From Leptolyngbya boryana PCC 6306 (GTDB lineage: Bacteria > Cyanobacteriota > Cyanobacteriia > Leptolyngbyales > Leptolyngbyaceae): 64,000 nt of DNA. The notes beneath the pieces are model-generated. The model did not search any database, was not told where the DNA came from, and saw nothing but the letters and a program-made list of their open reading frames with translations. A program made the position numbers and the translations under genes. Positions 8,810 through 17,741 of this stretch are shown piece by piece. Location: contig NZ_KB731324.1 in the NCBI RefSeq assembly GCF_000353285.1, positions 3,242,577 through 3,306,576 on the forward strand, written 5' to 3'. How positions within the stretch are numbered: the stretch's first letter is position 1; each line of letters starts with the position of its first letter.

Positions 8810-9813
8810 ACTCCTGAATAAGGCGTTGACGCGAAAGTTTTCGTCTGATCGGTTAGTAAAACGCGATCGCATAAATGAAACAATTCCGTCTCAGTTTGAG
8901 TCTGGCGCATCGACTTCAAAAAATTCCCTTCAGCATCAATACTCAGCGCAACATAGTTCAAAAACATCTTGAGATAGCCAAGTCTTGCACGCTCTGGAAC
9001 ATTTGCTGCTGTTGGAGTTTTCCATAATCGATCGATATACTGACGCACTTCAGCTAAAGGGACAGGAGTAATCTTCTCACCTTGTAACCCTTGTCGAATT
9101 TGCTCAAAAATCCAAGGATTACCAATCGCCCAACGCCCAACCATTACGCCTGCTGCACCTGTTTTAGCCAGAACGTCGATCGCAGATTGTGCCGAGTGAA
9201 CATTGCCATTTGCTAGCACAGGACAATTCACCCATCGAACCGCTTCAGCAATCAAATCGTATTTCACAGTCCCGTGATACATATCTTTAACAGTTCGACC
9301 ATGCAAGCTGAGGAGATCAACGTTGTGGCGATTGATCAGGTCTAAAATTTTGTAGAAATTATCTGTATTGTCAAACCCAACTCTCATCTTGACGGTAAAC
9401 GGTCGATCGGTCACGGTTTGTCGGAGTGCGCCTAAAATTTGATCGACTTTTTCAGGTTCTCGCAGCAATCCGCCACCCACATTCTTTTTGTAGATTCTGG
9501 GTGCTGGACAGCCCATGTTTAAATCGATTCCAGCACACTCATAGCGGCAAAGATCTCTTGCAGTTCTGACGAGATCTGGAATGCTTTCCCCAATCATCTG
9601 CGCAAAAACTGGGCGACCTGTATCATTCTCAGTAATCGCTTCGAGAATGGTGCGATCGAGTCTCGATGTATCATTCACCCGAAAATACTCAGTGAAGAAA
9701 TAATCCGGGCTACCGTACTGAGCGATAACTTTCATAAACCAGAGATTCGTCACATCCTGCATCGGTGCAAGAGCAGTGAGCGGTAAATCTGGATGCGACG
9801 ATTGAGGGAGCAT
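8806..9813 (-). CDS. dus: tRNA-dihydrouridine synthase
   Basis: Flavoenzyme that reduces uridine to dihydrouridine in the tRNA D-loop. The 335-residue TIM-barrel protein shows the family marks: N-terminal LTALAPMQDVT for FMN, the active-site Cys in DLNMGCPAPRIYKKNVGGGLL, VKMRVG, LSLHGRTVKDMYHG, and the phosphate-binding region ANGNVHS followed by GVMVGRWAIGNPWIF. It is closer to the DusC-like subgroup than to DusA, but the target position cannot be assigned safely. Convergent with the ABC operon. Confidence 0.88.
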   Translation of the reverse strand: MLPQSSHPDLPLTALAPMQDVTNLWFMKVIAQYGSPDYFFTEYFRVNDTSRLDRTILEAITENDTGRPVFAQMIGESIPDLVRTARDLCRYECAGIDLNMGCPAPRIYKKNVGGGLLREPEKVDQILGALRQTVTDRPFTVKMRVGFDNTDNFYKILDLINRHNVDLLSLHGRTVKDMYHGTVKYDLIAEAVRWVNCPVLANGNVHSAQSAIDVLAKTGAAGVMVGRWAIGNPWIFEQIRQGLQGEKITPVPLAEVRQYIDRLWKTPTAANVPERARLGYLKMFLNYVALSIDAEGNFLKSMRQTQTETELFHLCDRVLLTDQTKTFASTPYSGV

Positions 9814-9888
9814 AGAGAAAAGCGCGATCGCTCGGATTGAACTCGCTCACTCTATCAAAAAACAGGGTTCAATAAGGGAATGGGTTGC

Positions 9889-10524
9889 CTATTTTAGATA
9901 GCTTTTAAGCTGAGTGCGCACCTCAAAGAAATCTTCCCAAGCTAGATAAGGCTTTTTCTGCTCTTCTAAATATTGAGTCAGCGGTGGACGTGCAAACACG
10001 AGAGAAGCTGCCATTGCGAGATTCCAATCTGTCACCGAATCTCCGATCGCAATTGTCTCATCTGCTCCATAGGTCGCCATAATCTCAGCTTTGGCAACAA
10101 TTTCAGTGCCACTCTCATAGGGCGAATTCAAACGTAAGCAAGTATCTGTCGTATCAATATCCATCGCATGAATTGCCACAATGCGATCGAGAAACGGTTC
10201 GAGTACAGCTTCCACCATGCCTCGAAATCCACCCGAAATCACAATAAATGGGATCGACTCTTGCTCTAGAAAATTTAGTAACTCAACAAACCCAGGTCGA
10301 ATCGCTTTTGGGCGCGTGAATTCAATAATATCCGAGTAACTCGAAGAAGGAATCGCTTCCACCATTTGCCGCACACCCTGCCGAAGCGTGACTCGTTTTG
10401 AGTAGATTTCAGGCAGCACTTGAGCCGCAGCTTCAGGTGCAAATCGTTTCAACATTGCTACAAATGTTTCTTCGACTGTAATCGTGCCATCGAAATCACA
10501 AAAAACCATTCGCTTCACAGACAA
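9889..10524 (-). CDS. mtnX: MtnX-like HAD phosphatase
   Basis: A 211-residue HAD-superfamily hydrolase. The nucleophile motif is FCDFDGTIT near the N-terminus, motif II is VISGGF, and the acidic motif is IGDSVTDW. The combination resembles 2-hydroxy-3-keto-5-methylthiopentenyl-1-phosphate phosphatase of the methionine salvage pathway, with ThrH/SerB-like phosphatases as the alternative. No other mtn gene lies nearby. The next gene upstream on this strand ends 3 bp before its ATG, so the two are probably co-transcribed. Confidence 0.7.
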   Translation of the reverse strand: MSVKRMVFCDFDGTITVEETFVAMLKRFAPEAAAQVLPEIYSKRVTLRQGVRQMVEAIPSSSYSDIIEFTRPKAIRPGFVELLNFLEQESIPFIVISGGFRGMVEAVLEPFLDRIVAIHAMDIDTTDTCLRLNSPYESGTEIVAKAEIMATYGADETIAIGDSVTDWNLAMAASLVFARPPLTQYLEEQKKPYLAWEDFFEVRTQLKSYLK

Positions 10525-10527
10525 CCC

Positions 10528-11412
10528 TCAACCCATCGCAGTTTGCCTTGTCAATTGTAACTGCTGAATGAGAGCGACAGTTTGCTGATACGCGATCGTA
10601 TGTCCGTGTTGCTCAAACAGAGAAGCTGCATTCTTCAAGTCTGAAAGTGCGCTTGCTGCTCGACCCTTCTGAGCGTGAGCAATTCCTCGCTCTAAATATG
10701 CGCTTGCATGATCCGGTTGAAGTGCGATCGCAGTTGTAAAATCGGCGATCGCCGCTACAAAATTCCCTTGCCAGCGATACAGACAGCCGCGATTGTAGTA
10801 AGCTCGCTCATCCTGTGTGTTCAAATCAATCGCTTGACTAAAATCTGAGATTGCCTTTGGCATCTGCTGCAATGCAAAATAAGCTAAACCGCGATCGGTA
10901 TAAATTTCAGCGATCGTGGATTGATCTTCTGGCTGTTGAGCGAGTGCTCGATCGTAATCAATTAAAGCCTGCCAGTACTGTTGCATTGCGACTTTTGCCA
11001 ATCCGCGATTAAAGTAAGCGCGAACATCAGCATGAGTGCGTAACAGAGTACTATTATCCGCGATCGCAGCTTGATAATTGCCCATGCGATAGTAAGCCAG
11101 TCCACGATTGAGCAGAACTTCGGATTGATTAGGCTGCTGATTCAACGAAGCTGTACAATCCGCGATCGCCTCTGAATAATGGGCTAATTCAAGCTGAGCA
11201 AGACAGCGATTCGCATATGCTAACGGTTGATTTTGATCAGCATCAATAGCAATGCTAAAGGCACGGACTGCATCTTCAAACTGCCCAGTCTGTAATGCTT
11301 CAACGCCTTGATGAAACGAGATCGAGCAAGATAGCGCAGGTTGGGGCGTAATCAGCCATATCAAAAATGCCATCAAACCAGCGAACACTTGCAGATAATT
11401 CGGTCGGCTCAT
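10528..11412 (-). CDS. Exported TPR protein, 294 aa
   Basis: The chosen start is the ATG at 11412, giving a clear signal sequence (LQVFAGLMAFLIWLITPQPALSCS). A longer frame to 11478 would bury that signal. The mature part is a regular chain of about seven TPR units of 34 residues, for example AYANRCLAQLELAHYSEAI, AYYNRGCLYRWQGNFVAAI and AYLERGIAHAQKG. Likely a periplasmic or membrane-associated protein-interaction module. Possibly in an operon with the mtnX-like gene (3-bp gap); no functional link is evident. Confidence 0.75.
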   Translation of the reverse strand: MSRPNYLQVFAGLMAFLIWLITPQPALSCSISFHQGVEALQTGQFEDAVRAFSIAIDADQNQPLAYANRCLAQLELAHYSEAIADCTASLNQQPNQSEVLLNRGLAYYRMGNYQAAIADNSTLLRTHADVRAYFNRGLAKVAMQQYWQALIDYDRALAQQPEDQSTIAEIYTDRGLAYFALQQMPKAISDFSQAIDLNTQDERAYYNRGCLYRWQGNFVAAIADFTTAIALQPDHASAYLERGIAHAQKGRAASALSDLKNAASLFEQHGHTIAYQQTVALIQQLQLTRQTAMG

Positions 11413-11710
11413 CAGGCTAGCTCCAGTGACGCGATCGCTTTCATTGTGAAAAGGCTTTTTGATCCCGTCAAACGACACTCCGTAGAATATAAAGTTAGTT
11501 AAACAAGAATTGATATCTGTTGAGTAAAATGATCAAATGTGTCGCAAATCTCTCAAATTCAGCCGCGATCGTGTCTAAAATTGCGTTACACCAACTCTGA
11601 TTAAGATATGTAAACGTTATCAGACTAAATCGAATAATGGCTCGCCTTCACCCTTATGATTATGAATAACTCACGTAAGAATTCGTAAGAATTAAGGGAG
11701 ATTATTAGGC

Positions 11711-12463
11711 GTGGCAATTCCTCTTTTAGAATATTCCCCGATTTCACAAAACCAACGGGTCGCTGGATATGAAGTGGGAAGTGATGAGCAGCCCCGGATT
11801 TACTCCACTGAAAACTTGCTGTCCCCATCCGATATGGACACGCTGATCGAAGTGGCATATCGTCAAATCTTTTTCCATGCGTTTGCAGCAGACAGAGAGC
11901 GTTTCTTAGAATCGCAACTTCGCAGTGGACAAATCACCGTGCGCGACTTCATTCGTGGACTCGTACTTTCTGATACCTACAAGCGTAGCTTCTACGATCT
12001 CAACAGCAACTATCGCTTTGTGGAACAGACCGTTCAACGGGTGCTAGGACGTGATGTCTATGGCGAACGTGAAAAAATCTCATGGTCGATCGTGGTTGCA
12101 ACCCGAGGAATTGTTGGGTTTATCGATGATCTGCTCAACAGTGCAGAGTATCTAGAAGCGTTCGGATACGACACGGTTCCCTACCAACGCCGTCGCATCT
12201 TGCCGAGCCAAACTGCTGGAGAACTTCCGTTCAACATCAAATCACCCCGCTACGATGATTACTATCGTGGCAAGCTTGGCTTCCCGCAAATCATGTGGCA
12301 GTCTACGGTTCGCAGTTTTGTGCCTCAAGACAAGCAAGCCAAAGCAGGCAGCCCAGCAGCGTTCTTGGATATGGCACGCAGTATCAGCCCAAGAGTTAAT
12401 CCGCCGCAACTGATCTCTGCACTCAACATTGATATTGAGAAGTCAGTTCCTTATCGTCGATAA
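11711..12463 (+). CDS. cpcG: Phycobilisome rod-core linker CpcG
   Basis: Joins phycocyanin rods to the allophycocyanin core. GTG start with AGGGAG about 10 nt upstream. The protein begins [17 protein letters not shown], typical of CpcG, followed by one pfam00427-type linker domain (about 22-175: [35 protein letters not shown] and the [25 protein letters not shown] end). The 250-residue length and a polar C-terminus without a hydrophobic helix indicate the core-anchoring CpcG1 type, not membrane-linked CpcL. First gene of the phycobilisome island, with its own terminator. Confidence 0.93.
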   Translation: MAIPLLEYSPISQNQRVAGYEVGSDEQPRIYSTENLLSPSDMDTLIEVAYRQIFFHAFAADRERFLESQLRSGQITVRDFIRGLVLSDTYKRSFYDLNSNYRFVEQTVQRVLGRDVYGEREKISWSIVVATRGIVGFIDDLLNSAEYLEAFGYDTVPYQRRRILPSQTAGELPFNIKSPRYDDYYRGKLGFPQIMWQSTVRSFVPQDKQAKAGSPAAFLDMARSISPRVNPPQLISALNIDIEKSVPYRR

Positions 12464-12510
12464 GTGCTGAAAGTTTGATCGATCAGTTCCGAATTAAGTC
12501 GATCGTTGAA

Positions 12511-12556
12511 AACCTGAAAGTAAGAGATTTTAGATTCTCTTGCCTTCAGGTTTTTC
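12511..12556. terminator. Terminator between cpcG and the XRE gene
   Basis: Near-perfect stem AACCTGAAAG-AAGAGA paired with TCTCTT-CTTCAGGTT, followed by a T run. It can serve cpcG and, from the other strand, the convergent regulator gene. Confidence 0.8.
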
Positions 12557-12571
12557 TATTGGCAAAAACGC

Positions 12572-12991
12572 TCAAGCTCGATCGGCGTTCTCTTCTAAAA
12601 AGCCTAGCTCTAGTAACGCTTTTCGGATTTTCGCTTTAGAGGGCAACACCTTTGGTGCAGTCAACTCTAGTTCACGAGCCGTGTCAAATAGCTCCCGAAT
12701 TAAGCGATCGAGCGAATCTTCCTCAGCCGTTTCAGGAAGCTGTTCGATTCGCCCTTCGTAAGCCAACGTGTAAAGCTCTAAATGGTTCTTGCCAATCACT
12801 CTTGCAAGCTTTCTCAACGTTTCAGGGGTCGGACAAGTCCCTTTAAAGCAAGCACCCCTCAAACGAGGTTGAGGCACACCGGATAGCTCTGCCAAGCGAT
12901 TCATACTGATTTGATTTTCTTCCAGATATCGGAGAATAAACTGCCCTAACGGAGAGCAATCTTCAGCTTTAATCTGCAACCGGGCTGGCAT
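12572..12991 (-). CDS. XRE-type helix-turn-helix regulator
   Basis: A 139-residue protein. Residues 15-80 hold a Cro/CI-type helix-turn-helix: LGQFILRYLEENQISMNRLAELSG, VPQPRLRGACFKG, PTPETLRKLARVIG. The C-terminal part is acidic and helical with no ligand domain I recognise. It lies inside the phycobilisome island and is convergent with cpcG, so a role in pigment control is possible but unsupported by motif evidence. Start ATG at 12991. Confidence 0.75.
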   Translation of the reverse strand: MPARLQIKAEDCSPLGQFILRYLEENQISMNRLAELSGVPQPRLRGACFKGTCPTPETLRKLARVIGKNHLELYTLAYEGRIEQLPETAEEDSLDRLIRELFDTARELELTAPKVLPSKAKIRKALLELGFLEENADRA

Positions 12992-13072
12992 GACTCAAGA
13001 TTCAGAAAGAGTAAGTATCTCCAGAATAATTGGCAAGGTGCAGCTTAAACAGAGATGATCAAAATTGTCATA

Positions 13073-13642
13073 TCACCACTCCTGCCCTTCGCCTCTCCAA
13101 AACGCTAAGGGGTCTGGGATTAAAGGACAAGGCGGATAAAATCGCAAACAGTCTTCCTGTCCAGGCTGCACGATCGGTGGTGTAATCTCCAACCCTAGAC
13201 AAAGATGCGTCAGCGATCGCGCAAACTGCAAATGATGACCCGGTGAGCCTGCATGAGCATGAGCATATTCGTGCAGAACCAGGAGCAACCAATCTTCCGG
13301 CAAGACTCGCCCCACATCGACCAAAATCGTGATTGGCTCAGTTTCAAGATTACAAATGGCATCGATGCCAAACGATCGAGCAAACGGTGCTGCAAAAATT
13401 TGGAGATTCGGCTGCTCCCACGTATGAAAGCAGTTGTGGCAGTCTTGCAGAATTTGATGGAGTCGTTGATTGACCGCATCAATTTTCCGCCCGATCCAAG
13501 TACAGATCACTTCACGATTCTTGGAATCATGAATCAGATCGATCATCTCTGGATCAGGCGCGAGACTGCGAATTCCGTAGAGGTAATCGAGTCCGCGCGC
13601 AAAAGCGTCTGCACTGGTTGTAACAATCAAACGATCGCTCAC
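13073..13642 (-). CDS. Conserved hypothetical protein with HExxH motif
   Basis: A 189-residue cytosolic protein. The segment LVLHEYAHAHAGSPGHH (about residues 123-139) contains HEYAH, a zincin-like HExxH, with extra His residues 7-11 positions on. That pattern fits a zinc-binding hydrolase fold of the SprT/WSS1 kind. Two Cys residues in DCHNCFHTW may add a metal site. The TTG or GTG alternatives add nothing, so the ATG at 13642 is used. It ends 81 bp before the XRE gene and starts 3 bp after the lyase stop, so it is probably in one transcript with the cpcS-like gene. Confidence 0.6.
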   Translation of the reverse strand: MSDRLIVTTSADAFARGLDYLYGIRSLAPDPEMIDLIHDSKNREVICTWIGRKIDAVNQRLHQILQDCHNCFHTWEQPNLQIFAAPFARSFGIDAICNLETEPITILVDVGRVLPEDWLLLVLHEYAHAHAGSPGHHLQFARSLTHLCLGLEITPPIVQPGQEDCLRFYPPCPLIPDPLAFWRGEGQEW

Positions 13643-13645
13643 CCT

Positions 13646-14233
13646 CTACCAACCAAAATAAGAGAAATACTTTGTAGATTCAGCCGCAGGAGCCTCAGCA
13701 TCTGATGTTTCAGCGATTCGAGTCTCTGTACAAAATGTCGCGGTGCTAAATCCACCAAACCGCTTAACGGTGCTGGTTCGCATACGCAGGTCAGGATTTG
13801 CAAACCAGAACCGTTCGGTCGAACTCATCGTTTCATATTCAGTCGTTAGCACTAAGCCATCTTCGTCGTCGATATGATATTGTCCGGCGACCGGAACGAT
13901 TTCGGCATAGCCACGTTCGCGCAACAGTGTGCCTCGCCGAGGTGTTTCTGCATCCGGAATTAATGCAAAGACGGTCGAACCTTGGTGATTTTCATCATCT
14001 TTATCCCAAGCCATCGAACCGTGCCATGCCACATACGCGCCGCCGATCGCTAAACTCGGATCGACCTCATGTAACTGGCAAATCTCAATCACTTTCGGAT
14101 GGTCAGCCGCGAGTGCCTCAACTTCAATCTGAGACTCGCCCGGTTCAGCGCGTTTAAATGCGAGGTGATGGGTGGTGCGCTGCGATCGCCAACGCCCTGT
14201 ACTTTGCTGAAAAAACTCCATCGCATCCTTCAT
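13646..14233 (-). CDS. cpcS: CpcS/CpeS-family phycobiliprotein lyase
   Basis: Chromophore lyase of the lipocalin-like CpcS/CpeS family, which attaches phycocyanobilin to Cys-82-type sites on beta subunits and allophycocyanin. Of 195 residues, the N-terminus MEFFQQSTGRWRSQRTTHHLAF is diagnostic; later family stretches are GTLLRERGYAEIVPVAGQY and ERFWFANPDLRMRTSTV. It is the most 5' gene of a leftward run with the HExxH gene and faces away from the regulator pair. It complements cpcE and cpcF, which serve the CpcA site. The paralogue (CpcS versus CpeS type) is uncertain. Confidence 0.82.
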   Translation of the reverse strand: MKDAMEFFQQSTGRWRSQRTTHHLAFKRAEPGESQIEVEALAADHPKVIEICQLHEVDPSLAIGGAYVAWHGSMAWDKDDENHQGSTVFALIPDAETPRRGTLLRERGYAEIVPVAGQYHIDDEDGLVLTTEYETMSSTERFWFANPDLRMRTSTVKRFGGFSTATFCTETRIAETSDAEAPAAESTKYFSYFGW

Positions 14234-14754
14234 CTCAATCTCGCTCCCTATAAATTCAACTCAAACGACCCTTGAAAAGCTGGTTGATTAAGCGTTGTGA
14301 ACTAACTTTCTCATCGTATCGCAGTTCTGATAGATTCGTAGCCTGCTGAAACCGCATGTTCGTCAAGCAACCGCAACCTCCCAAAGCGTAACTTTATTCA
14401 ACTCAACAAAGGCTAGACATTTTTTAATATTAAGGATTATTACTTTGTTTCTCATTCTTGAGACAGCAGCTCCCTTGATCTCTTATCGTCATGAGAAGCT
14501 GGTTCACGAATTCACCATTTTTATATAGATTATTCAGTTTTAATTTAAGGAGCACAAAATGTCTAGTTCTTTGACATTCACCTTTTAAGCCTGGGGCTGT
14601 AATTAGAAAATTTCAGCGATTCGAGTGACTCAGCATTCTTTCTGAATCCGTGCCAGCAGATGCTGGAGATGATCAATAAAAATACGGAGCAATTAGTGTG
14701 ATGGGTCAATCATGTTTTGGAGTTGCAACACCTTAGGGCAGAGGTAAGGTCACG
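14234..14754. promoter_or_regulatory. 521-bp divergent region before the regulator pair
   Basis: Contains the promoters of the leftward lyase gene and the rightward response-regulator pair. The only coding-like item is a 9-codon ORF with a good Shine-Dalgarno (see 14559-14588). No L-box copy was found here by eye. Confidence 0.4.
14559..14588 (+). CDS. Possible 9-codon leader ORF
   Basis: AAGGAG stands 7 nt before an ATG that opens MSSSLTFTF and then TAA. The ribosome site is better than those of many genes in the window and the product is too short to be a folded protein. It lies 166 bp before the rcaF-like start, so a leader peptide or the relic of a longer gene are both possible. Confidence 0.3.
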   Translation: MSSSLTFTF

Positions 14755-15213
14755 ATGGAAAAGCAATCCTGTAATCCCGCAGACTTGATGGACCAAGCAA
14801 CCGAAACAAGGCAGCCGAATGCCTGCGGGCATGAAACTCGCCCCAGAACGATTTTGATCATTGATGACGAAGAAGCAATCCAGATGGTGATTCGCTTTGG
14901 GCTGCAGATGACTGCCAGTTGGACGGTTTTAACAGCAGACTCTGGTTTAACCGGGGTTCAAATTGCTCAAGCCGAACAACCAGACGCAATTTTGCTCGAT
15001 TATATGATGCCAAAGATGGATGGTATGGCAACCTTAAAAGCGCTTCAATCCTGTTCCGAAACAAATCGAATTCCTGTGATCTTTTTAACGGCAAAAGTGC
15101 AGTCTTTAGAAGAGCAACTTCAGACTTTAGGAATTAGCGGAGTCATTACCAAACCGTTTAACGCTCTGGATTTGTCCAAACAGATCGCCAAGATTTTGGA
15201 GTGGATTGAATGA
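14755..15213 (+). CDS. rcaF: Single-domain response regulator, RcaF-like
   Basis: A CheY-like receiver of 152 residues. The acidic pair is in ILIIDDEE, the phosphoacceptor is Asp-82 in ILLDYMMPKMDG, the Thr is in VIFLTAK and the Lys in ITKPFN. There is no output domain. The ending SKQIAKILEWIE is typical of cyanobacterial relay receivers. The stop overlaps the next start (ATGA), so it is translationally coupled to the RcaC-like regulator. In Fremyella, RcaF carries phosphate between the photoreceptor kinase RcaE and RcaC, and the same role is inferred. The N-terminal 30 residues are longer than usual and the true start may be further in. Confidence 0.7.
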   Translation: MEKQSCNPADLMDQATETRQPNACGHETRPRTILIIDDEEAIQMVIRFGLQMTASWTVLTADSGLTGVQIAQAEQPDAILLDYMMPKMDGMATLKALQSCSETNRIPVIFLTAKVQSLEEQLQTLGISGVITKPFNALDLSKQIAKILEWIE

Positions 15214-16712
15214 AAATATTACTGGTTGAAGATGATGAGGCATTGTCTGCGATCTTAGTTCAGAACTTAGCTGCACATCATTATGTGGTGGATGCGGTTC
15301 ATGATGGAGAATCAGGCTGGACGTATGCCTCGACGTTTGACTACGATTTGATCATTCTGGACTTGATGTTGCCAAAGTTAGACGGCATTTGTCTGTGTCA
15401 ACGATTACGATCGGAAAACGATACTACTCCGATTTTGTTGCTTACTTCTGAAAGTGCGAGTACTGCTAAGGTCAGTGCTTTAGACGCAGGTGCAGATGAT
15501 TATGTTGTTAAGCCTGTTGACACTCAAGAACTTGTTGCCCGCATTCGTGCTTTACTTCGCCGGAGTAGCAATTGCCCTTTGCCTATCATGACTTGGGGGG
15601 CGTTGTTTCTCAATCCGAGTACGTGTGAAGTCACCTATGACGGGTTACCACTGACGTTAACAACTAAAGAATATGAGCTACTAGAACTGCTCTTACGCAC
15701 CAGTCCAAATTTATTAAGCGTAGAAGAAATTCTGGATCGTTTATGGTCTTCTGATGATTTTCCTTCAGAGGCAACGGTGCGATCGCACATTCGACGATTG
15801 CGTCAGAAATTAGTCGAAATTGGCGCACCTCAAAATTTCATTACAACGGTACATGGACGCGGCTACTATCTCGGTACGCTTCAATCTGAGCCAAGACCTG
15901 CGCCGACTCCCGAACAAGACAAGCAGCCCAATTATTTAGAATTTTTGAACCACCTTTGGAGTAAAACTCAGCCGAAAGCACTTGAGCAATTAGAAGTGAT
16001 CAATCAAGCGATCGCGGCACTACAGGCGGGAACATGCAGCCAGGAATTACAAGCTGAGGCGCGCCAAATTGCTCATAAGCATGTGGGCACGCTCGGAACA
16101 TTTGGACTGAATCAAGCGATGGAGCTTGCTCGCTTACTTGAGCAAGAATTTTCCAGCCAGACGATGCTTTCATCGCAGCAGGCAGAACGACTTGAGCCAT
16201 TGTCGATCGCGCTTCAGCAAACTGTGCAACTGACGGCAAAAATTCAATCGGTTCCAGGAACACAAAGCCAGCCGAATTCTACGATCGTCTCGATTCCACT
16301 TCAAATAGAACCGACCCCTAGGGCAAATCCTCGCGTCATGATCGTGGATGATGACCATGCTTTTCTACGGATGCTGCCGACATTACTCCAGCCCTGGCAC
16401 TTCAACATTACAACACTGGGAGAGCCGCAGCAGTTTTGGGCGGTTCTAGAAGCCGTTCAGCCTGATGCGCTGGTGTTAGACATCCATATGCCAGAAATCA
16501 ATGGATTACAACTCTGCCAGGCACTTCGGCAGCAGCCGGCTTGGCGACGGCTGCCGATTTTAGTCTTGAGTTCTGTGACTGACCTCAGTACTCAAAATCT
16601 CGCGTTTACTTTGGGAATTGATGATTATCTCTGTAAACCAATTGTTGCGATCGATCTCGCTAATCGAATTTTGAATCGCCTTCAGCGCGTTCAAGCTTGG
16701 AGCCAAAGCTAA
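15210..16712 (+). CDS. rcaC: RcaC-like multidomain response regulator (REC-OmpR-Hpt-REC)
   Basis: 500 residues with four modules in the order known for RcaC, the chromatic-acclimation regulator. N-terminal receiver 1-118 with Asp-51 (LIILDLMLPKLDG), OmpR/PhoB winged helix about 125-222 (ending TTVHGRGYYLG), an Hpt module about 245-345 with His-289 (IAHKHVGTLGTFG), and a second receiver about 373-495 with Asp-424 (LVLDIHMPEINGL). Asp-51 is also the key site reported in Fremyella RcaC. It is coupled to rcaF and is immediately upstream of cpcBACD, which has an L box, its expected target. It is shorter than the roughly 650-residue Fremyella protein, mainly in linkers. Other four-module regulators exist, so the name rests on architecture plus context. 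Confidence 0.78.
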   Translation: MKILLVEDDEALSAILVQNLAAHHYVVDAVHDGESGWTYASTFDYDLIILDLMLPKLDGICLCQRLRSENDTTPILLLTSESASTAKVSALDAGADDYVVKPVDTQELVARIRALLRRSSNCPLPIMTWGALFLNPSTCEVTYDGLPLTLTTKEYELLELLLRTSPNLLSVEEILDRLWSSDDFPSEATVRSHIRRLRQKLVEIGAPQNFITTVHGRGYYLGTLQSEPRPAPTPEQDKQPNYLEFLNHLWSKTQPKALEQLEVINQAIAALQAGTCSQELQAEARQIAHKHVGTLGTFGLNQAMELARLLEQEFSSQTMLSSQQAERLEPLSIALQQTVQLTAKIQSVPGTQSQPNSTIVSIPLQIEPTPRANPRVMIVDDDHAFLRMLPTLLQPWHFNITTLGEPQQFWAVLEAVQPDALVLDIHMPEINGLQLCQALRQQPAWRRLPILVLSSVTDLSTQNLAFTLGIDDYLCKPIVAIDLANRILNRLQRVQAWSQS

Positions 16713-16846
16713 AGAGAACTGACCCAAAATTCTGCTCAAAAATAAGAACGCGATCGCGAAAGATTGCGACAAGCTGCAATGCTTAAATTAAATGTTAAGA
16801 ACAGTATCTAAATGTAAACGGAATGCAAGGTTTCAGAAATCTTGTA

Positions 16847-16886
16847 AAAGCCTCAAACTTCTTGTCTGGTAAGGGTTTGAGGCTTT
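16847..16886 (+). terminator. Terminator after the RcaC-like gene
   Basis: Stem AAAGCCTCAAAC paired perfectly with GTTTGAGGCTTT over a 16-nt loop, followed by TTATTTCTT. It isolates the regulator operon from cpcBACD. Confidence 0.8.
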
Positions 16887-16928
16887 CGTATTATTTCTTA
16901 ACTTCTTCTTTGAGCCTGATCCTAGGAT

Positions 16929-16946
16929 TTGCACAAAATCTGCACA
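16929..16946 (+). promoter_or_regulatory. RcaC L box upstream of cpcBACD
   Basis: TTGCACA-AAAT-CTGCACA matches the known RcaC-binding L box (TTGCACA-N4-TTGCACA) with one mismatch. It lies 198 bp before the cpcB start. The second half could double as a -35 region, since CATAACT lies at a suitable distance downstream. In Fremyella this site activates the red-light-induced phycocyanin operon. Confidence 0.8.
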
Positions 16947-17143
16947 ATTAAGTTGCTTTAATCATAACTATCGGAGAGCCGCTGAGCAGTTGACCTGGTT
17001 TCAATCGTTCAGTTCGCTCAAGTTCAACTCAACGAACTTGAGATTAGGTGCGGAATAAGCAGCTTTATATAGCTACTCATTTCCACCAAAGTTAAGGCTT
17101 AAAACTCCTTAGTAAACTTATCTCATTAACAGGAGATGTTTGA

Positions 17144-17662
17144 ATGCTAGACGCTTTTACCAAAGTGGTTGCTCAGGCAGATACTCGTGGCGACTACATC
17201 AGCGATAGTCAAATCGATGCTTTGAAAGCAATGGTTGCAGACGGCTCGAAGCGGATGGACGTAGTTAACCGCATCACCGGAAACGCTTCCGCTATCGTTG
17301 CTAACGCAGCACGGGCATTGTTCGCAGAACAGCCTGCATTGATCGCTCCTGGTGGAAACGCATACACCAACCGTCGCATGGCAGCTTGCTTGCGCGACAT
17401 GGAAATCATCTTGCGTTATGTTACCTACTCTATTTTCACAGGTGACTCCAGCGTTCTCGATGATCGTTGCCTCAACGGACTTCGCGAAACCTACCTCGCA
17501 TTAGGCGTTCCTGGTAGCTCTGTCGCTGCTGGCGTTGGCAAAATGAAAGAAGCTGCAATTGCGATCGCAAACGATCCCAACGGTGTAACCCGTGGTGACT
17601 GTAGCTCCTTGATGGCGGAAGTGGGCGGCTACTTCGACAAAGCAGCAGCAGCAGTTGGTTAG
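17144..17662 (+). CDS. cpcB: C-phycocyanin beta subunit (copy with linkers)
   Basis: Light-harvesting rod subunit of 172 residues. Bilin-binding Cys-82 ([10 protein letters not shown]) and Cys-153 (RGDCSSLM) and the methylatable Asn-72 (GGNAYTNRR) are all present. AGGAGA precedes the ATG. First gene of cpcBACD, behind an RcaC L box and a leader of about 170 nt. It resembles the red-light-inducible cpc2 operon of chromatically acclimating strains. It differs from the facing copy at 22041-22559 at about thirty positions, so the two are distinct paralogues and not a recent duplication. Confidence 0.96.
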   Translation: MLDAFTKVVAQADTRGDYISDSQIDALKAMVADGSKRMDVVNRITGNASAIVANAARALFAEQPALIAPGGNAYTNRRMAACLRDMEIILRYVTYSIFTGDSSVLDDRCLNGLRETYLALGVPGSSVAAGVGKMKEAAIAIANDPNGVTRGDCSSLMAEVGGYFDKAAAAVG

Positions 17663-17741
17663 TCTCTAAGACCAACCCGCATCCAAACGATTGAATCAAT
17701 TTGAACATTCTTTGTACACCATCTTGAGAGGTTGATTAGGT

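Noticed and set aside
13253-13705. 150-codon plus-strand frame in the phycobilisome island
   Set aside because: Antisense shadow of the HExxH gene, which has a clear motif and coupling to the lyase gene.
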